From Patescibacteria group bacterium (GTDB lineage Bacteria > Patescibacteriota > Gracilibacteria > UBA1369 > JAHJTR01), in contig JAHJTR010000211.1 of assembly GCA_018829865.1 (NCBI GenBank), positions 1 to 6,918 on the forward strand: DNA of 6,918 nt, in the 5' to 3' direction. The notes below the pieces were generated by a model. The model ran no database searches. It saw only the letters and a program-made list of their open reading frames with translations, and had not been told where the DNA came from. Each line of letters starts with the position of its first letter. Within the stretch, counting starts at the first letter, position 1. Position numbers and translations under genes: made by a program. This document shows positions 4,598-6,918 of this stretch, one piece after another.

Positions 4598-5733
4598 GGA
4601 TGAATATTTTCATATACTTCACATAATGAGTCAACCACATAATCCAATGTGTATTTTTCTTTGATTTTTTCGAAGCCGCCTGCGATTAATTGATGTTTTA
4701 AACCGGAATTTTCGGTTAGTAAGCTGATTTTTTTTGCCAAATCGTTGAAATCCGGACTTTGCCATAAAAGGCCGTCTTTTTCGTGTTCGATAATCTCTGC
4801 GGGGCCGCCGAGGTTGCTGGCTATAACGGGAGTTTTTAGGGCCATTCCTTCCAGAATTACTCGTCCGAAGGGCTCTGGGGTTATTGATGCGTGGACTAAA
4901 ATATCCAAACTTTTTATGTGGGAATGGACGTTTTCAACGTGGCCGGTGAAAATGATGTTTTTTTCAATACCTAGGGATTTTGCCAGATTTTGGATTTCTT
5001 GTTTGTATTGCTCGGTTTTGGGGTCGTGGCTGCTTGAGTCGCCGATGATTAGAAATGAGCAGCTGTTGTTATTTTTTAAAACTGTTTCTGCGGCTTTGAT
5101 GAACTCTTTTTGGCCTTTCCACCAATCGATTCTTCCGACCAATCCGATTAATTGATGATACTTTGGGATATTATATTTTTTGTGGAGATGTAAATCTTTG
5201 GTGGTGTTATTTTGAATTTCGGCAATATTAATTCCATTGGGAATTTTTTTTAATTTGTGCCACTGTTTTTGAGGAATTTTGGCTTTAAGATCCGCCTTTA
5301 CTACCTCTGAGCTGTGAAAAATATATTCCGGGGCGGGTGATAAAAGATTGGCAAATTTTTTATTGAAAGTGAAATCATGGACGAACCATAAACATGGGGT
5401 TTTTGTGGCTTTAGAAGCCAAGGTTGCCACTATGTGAGAACGAATGGAATTTGATTGGATGATGTCGATTTTTTCTTGCCGGATTATTTTTTGTAGACTG
5501 TAAAAAGCGCTAAATAGCCTAAGGAATGTAAAAGGGCTGATGGTTTTTAAGCGTTTCATTTTCACTTTATGAATTCTGATTTTGGGGTCTAATTTTTCTA
5601 TGTAGGAGGGAAGCCCATTTGTGGCCAAGTGCACTTCGAAGTGTCTTTTTGCCAGTTCATTGGCTATTTCGGTGCAAAAAAGTTCTGCTCCTCCTAAAAA
5701 ATCTGCGGGATCTACTAAAAGGATTTTTTTCAT
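4588..5733 (-). CDS. Glycosyltransferase, GT4-type (GT-B fold)
   Basis: It probably transfers a sugar from a nucleotide-activated donor to a glycan or lipid-linked acceptor, at the cytoplasm or inner membrane face. The 381-residue length is typical. The N-terminal Rossmann domain starts MKKILLVDP and has the acceptor-side GGAEL (14-18). Inter-domain PNGI (165-168) is followed by the donor domain with VGRIDWWKG (199-207), which contains the phosphate-contacting Arg/Lys pair. The retaining-enzyme E-x7-E motif is intact, Glu287 to Glu295 in EPFGRVILE. There is no signal peptide or membrane helix. The ATG overlaps the stop of the upstream glycosyltransferase in ATGA, so the two are translationally coupled. 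Sugar and acceptor cannot be told from sequence; exopolysaccharide or surface-glycan synthesis is the likely setting. Confidence 0.9.
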   Translation of the reverse strand: MKKILLVDPADFLGGAELFCTEIANELAKRHFEVHLATNGLPSYIEKLDPKIRIHKVKMKRLKTISPFTFLRLFSAFYSLQKIIRQEKIDIIQSNSIRSHIVATLASKATKTPCLWFVHDFTFNKKFANLLSPAPEYIFHSSEVVKADLKAKIPQKQWHKLKKIPNGINIAEIQNNTTKDLHLHKKYNIPKYHQLIGLVGRIDWWKGQKEFIKAAETVLKNNNSCSFLIIGDSSSHDPKTEQYKQEIQNLAKSLGIEKNIIFTGHVENVHSHIKSLDILVHASITPEPFGRVILEGMALKTPVIASNLGGPAEIIEHEKDGLLWQSPDFNDLAKKISLLTENSGLKHQLIAGGFEKIKEKYTLDYVVDSLCEVYENIHPCA

Positions 5734-6884
5734 TTGTTTGAGCGTGATTTGATGATTATTTCGTATTCATCTACCATTCTTTGAATTGAGAATTTTTCTC
5801 GGCAGAGATTGAAGCCGTTTATGGCTATTTTAAGGGAGAGCTCGTGTTTTTCATAAATCTCTTTTATGGCATTTGTGAGGGCATTTGAGTCTCTTGCGGG
5901 TATAACTAATCCGTTGACTTTATTCTTAATTTGATCGGAAATACCGCAAACCTCGGTGACAATTACCGGTTTCTTGCAGGCCATGGCTTCGGCCGCTACC
6001 AAGCCAAAAGGGTCGAGCATGGCTGAGGGCAATACAAAACAGTCGATTGCGTTGTAGTATTCGATAATATCTTGCCTTGGAAGCTCCAGAAGGAAAGCTA
6101 TTTTTTCTTGTAAACCGTGTTTATTGACAAGTAGCCTGAGATTTTCTTCTTCAGGGCCGATGCCTACTATTGTTAAGCGGCTTTGTGGATGGGTTTTTTG
6201 AAAATCATTGAAGCTATTAATTAGATATTTAAGCCCTTTATCGGGGTAGAGACGAGCTACTGTTCCTATTATATATTCGTCGTTTTTTAGGAATTTGAAG
6301 TTTTTTTGGAAGAATCGGTTTTTATCGATTCTGAGGGGCTTAAACTCCTGCAAATCTATACCGTTAACTATTGTTTTAATATTTTTGAGCCACTTTAGTT
6401 GGCCGGTGTGTTGATGGGAAACGCTGACTATAGTCACGTATTTTGACCATAATTTGTATAAAAACAGATAGGGATTTAGGGTGAGCCAGCGGCCGATACG
6501 TGCGTGTTCAACCCAAATAACGTTCATTTTCATAATCAGGGCGATGGGTGTCATGAGCAGTTTTTCGTTTAATGACTGCATATAGACTACGTTTATGTTG
6601 TGCTTTTTTTTGAGGGAATAGAGTTTGAGGGCGAAATTTATGAATATAAACGGGGCGGTGAAGAAGAATTTGATGATGGCTTTTTTGCTTACTACTGATG
6701 TTCCACCCCAAATTTTTTTGCTTATGAAGCCTCTCTTTTTCAATTCCGAATGTAAGATATCGCAACTTCCGGCAAAGAATATTTTATGTTTACGTTTTTT
6801 TAATTCACTAGCAAGCCTGATGGTATGCCATTCTTCGCCACTTAACTGCGATTCGTATGGAAATCTTGTAATTAAAATTTGCAT
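5730..6884 (-). CDS. Glycosyltransferase, GT4-type, with Asp in the EX7E motif
   Basis: This is a second GT-B glycosyltransferase of 384 residues, probably acting in the same pathway as its coupled neighbour. The N-terminal domain (MQILITRFPY) has SGEEWHT (15-21) in the place of the usual GGxE loop. The basic-hydrophobic stretch 67-95 could be a membrane-association surface. VNGID (173-177) marks the domain junction, and VARLYPDKG (209-217) holds the donor-phosphate Arg/Lys. The motif normally beginning with Glu reads DPFGLVAAE (291-299), so the first Glu is Asp and the second Glu is kept. The start is supported by the usual N-terminal beta strand and a weak purine stretch AAGAGA about five bases upstream. 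The promoter would lie beyond the right edge. An active enzyme is likely, though the substitution leaves some doubt. Confidence 0.9.
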   Translation of the reverse strand: MQILITRFPYESQLSGEEWHTIRLASELKKRKHKIFFAGSCDILHSELKKRGFISKKIWGGTSVVSKKAIIKFFFTAPFIFINFALKLYSLKKKHNINVVYMQSLNEKLLMTPIALIMKMNVIWVEHARIGRWLTLNPYLFLYKLWSKYVTIVSVSHQHTGQLKWLKNIKTIVNGIDLQEFKPLRIDKNRFFQKNFKFLKNDEYIIGTVARLYPDKGLKYLINSFNDFQKTHPQSRLTIVGIGPEEENLRLLVNKHGLQEKIAFLLELPRQDIIEYYNAIDCFVLPSAMLDPFGLVAAEAMACKKPVIVTEVCGISDQIKNKVNGLVIPARDSNALTNAIKEIYEKHELSLKIAINGFNLCREKFSIQRMVDEYEIIIKSRSNK

Positions 6885-6918
6885 AATTTCTCTTAATATT
6901 TAATCTAATTTATTGACA

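Noticed and set aside
4745..5155. 136-codon plus-strand frame inside the glycosyltransferase gene
   Set aside because: It is antisense to a clear GT4 gene, has no domain features and is explained as a shadow frame.
6508..6765. 85-codon minus-strand frame within the glycosyltransferase at 5730-6884
   Set aside because: It is an alternative frame of the same strand inside a well-supported gene, with no motifs of its own.
6625..6903. 92-codon plus-strand frame near the right edge
   Set aside because: It is antisense to the N-terminal part of the second glycosyltransferase; its composition is typical of a shadow frame.
1..6918. Recoded genetic code (TGA as glycine)
   Set aside because: Both glycosyltransferase genes end at TGA, one within an ATGA overlap, and no gene needs TGA read through.

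Overview
The window is an AT-rich stretch of bacterial chromosome in which all seven supportable genes lie on the minus strand. Read in the direction of transcription (right to left), the order is two GT4-type glycosyltransferases, a four-helix membrane protein, a 59-residue zinc-ribbon protein, a roughly 300-bp cluster of palindromic repeats, recA, recX and nusA. A hairpin follows nusA, and a promoter points out of the left edge. The style of NusA and the other proteins, the many Lys/Asn/Ile residues, the compact layout and the near absence of Shine-Dalgarno sequences suggest a member of the Candidate Phyla Radiation (Patescibacteria, Parcubacteria-like). This is an inference from protein style, not a search. 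TGA serves as a stop for both glycosyltransferases, which argues against the recoded (TGA = Gly) Gracilibacteria/Absconditabacteria groups.

Right part (3689-6884): the glycosyltransferase genes overlap by four bases (ATGA) and are translationally linked. They probably assemble a cell-surface glycan on the cytoplasmic side of the membrane. After a 44-bp gap come the membrane protein and, three bases after its stop, the zinc-ribbon gene. Their functions are unknown.

Middle (3125-3688): this 564-bp gap is the most unusual part. From right to left it holds a weak terminator-like hairpin, then a cluster of 23-24-nt palindromes (six near-complete copies and several half copies) built around a shared GGAGC...GCTCC frame. 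A unit of about 110 bp is duplicated in tandem there. Compensating differences between the palindrome arms point to selection on the folded form or to a REP-like mobile family. On the minus strand three of the palindromes are followed by T tracts, so they could act as serial terminators insulating recA. A G-rich tract follows, and then a well-formed recA promoter whose 17-bp spacer is almost filled by a perfect inverted repeat, a candidate operator.

Left part (1-3124): recA-recX-nusA looks like one operon joining recombination (RecA), its modulator (RecX) and the transcription elongation/termination factor NusA. NusA is more usually found with rimP and infB. The nusA start is best placed at the ATG at 1445 rather than at the TTG 21 bases upstream. 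A strong hairpin closes the operon, and a near-consensus extended -10 promoter at 19-47 serves a gene beyond the left edge.
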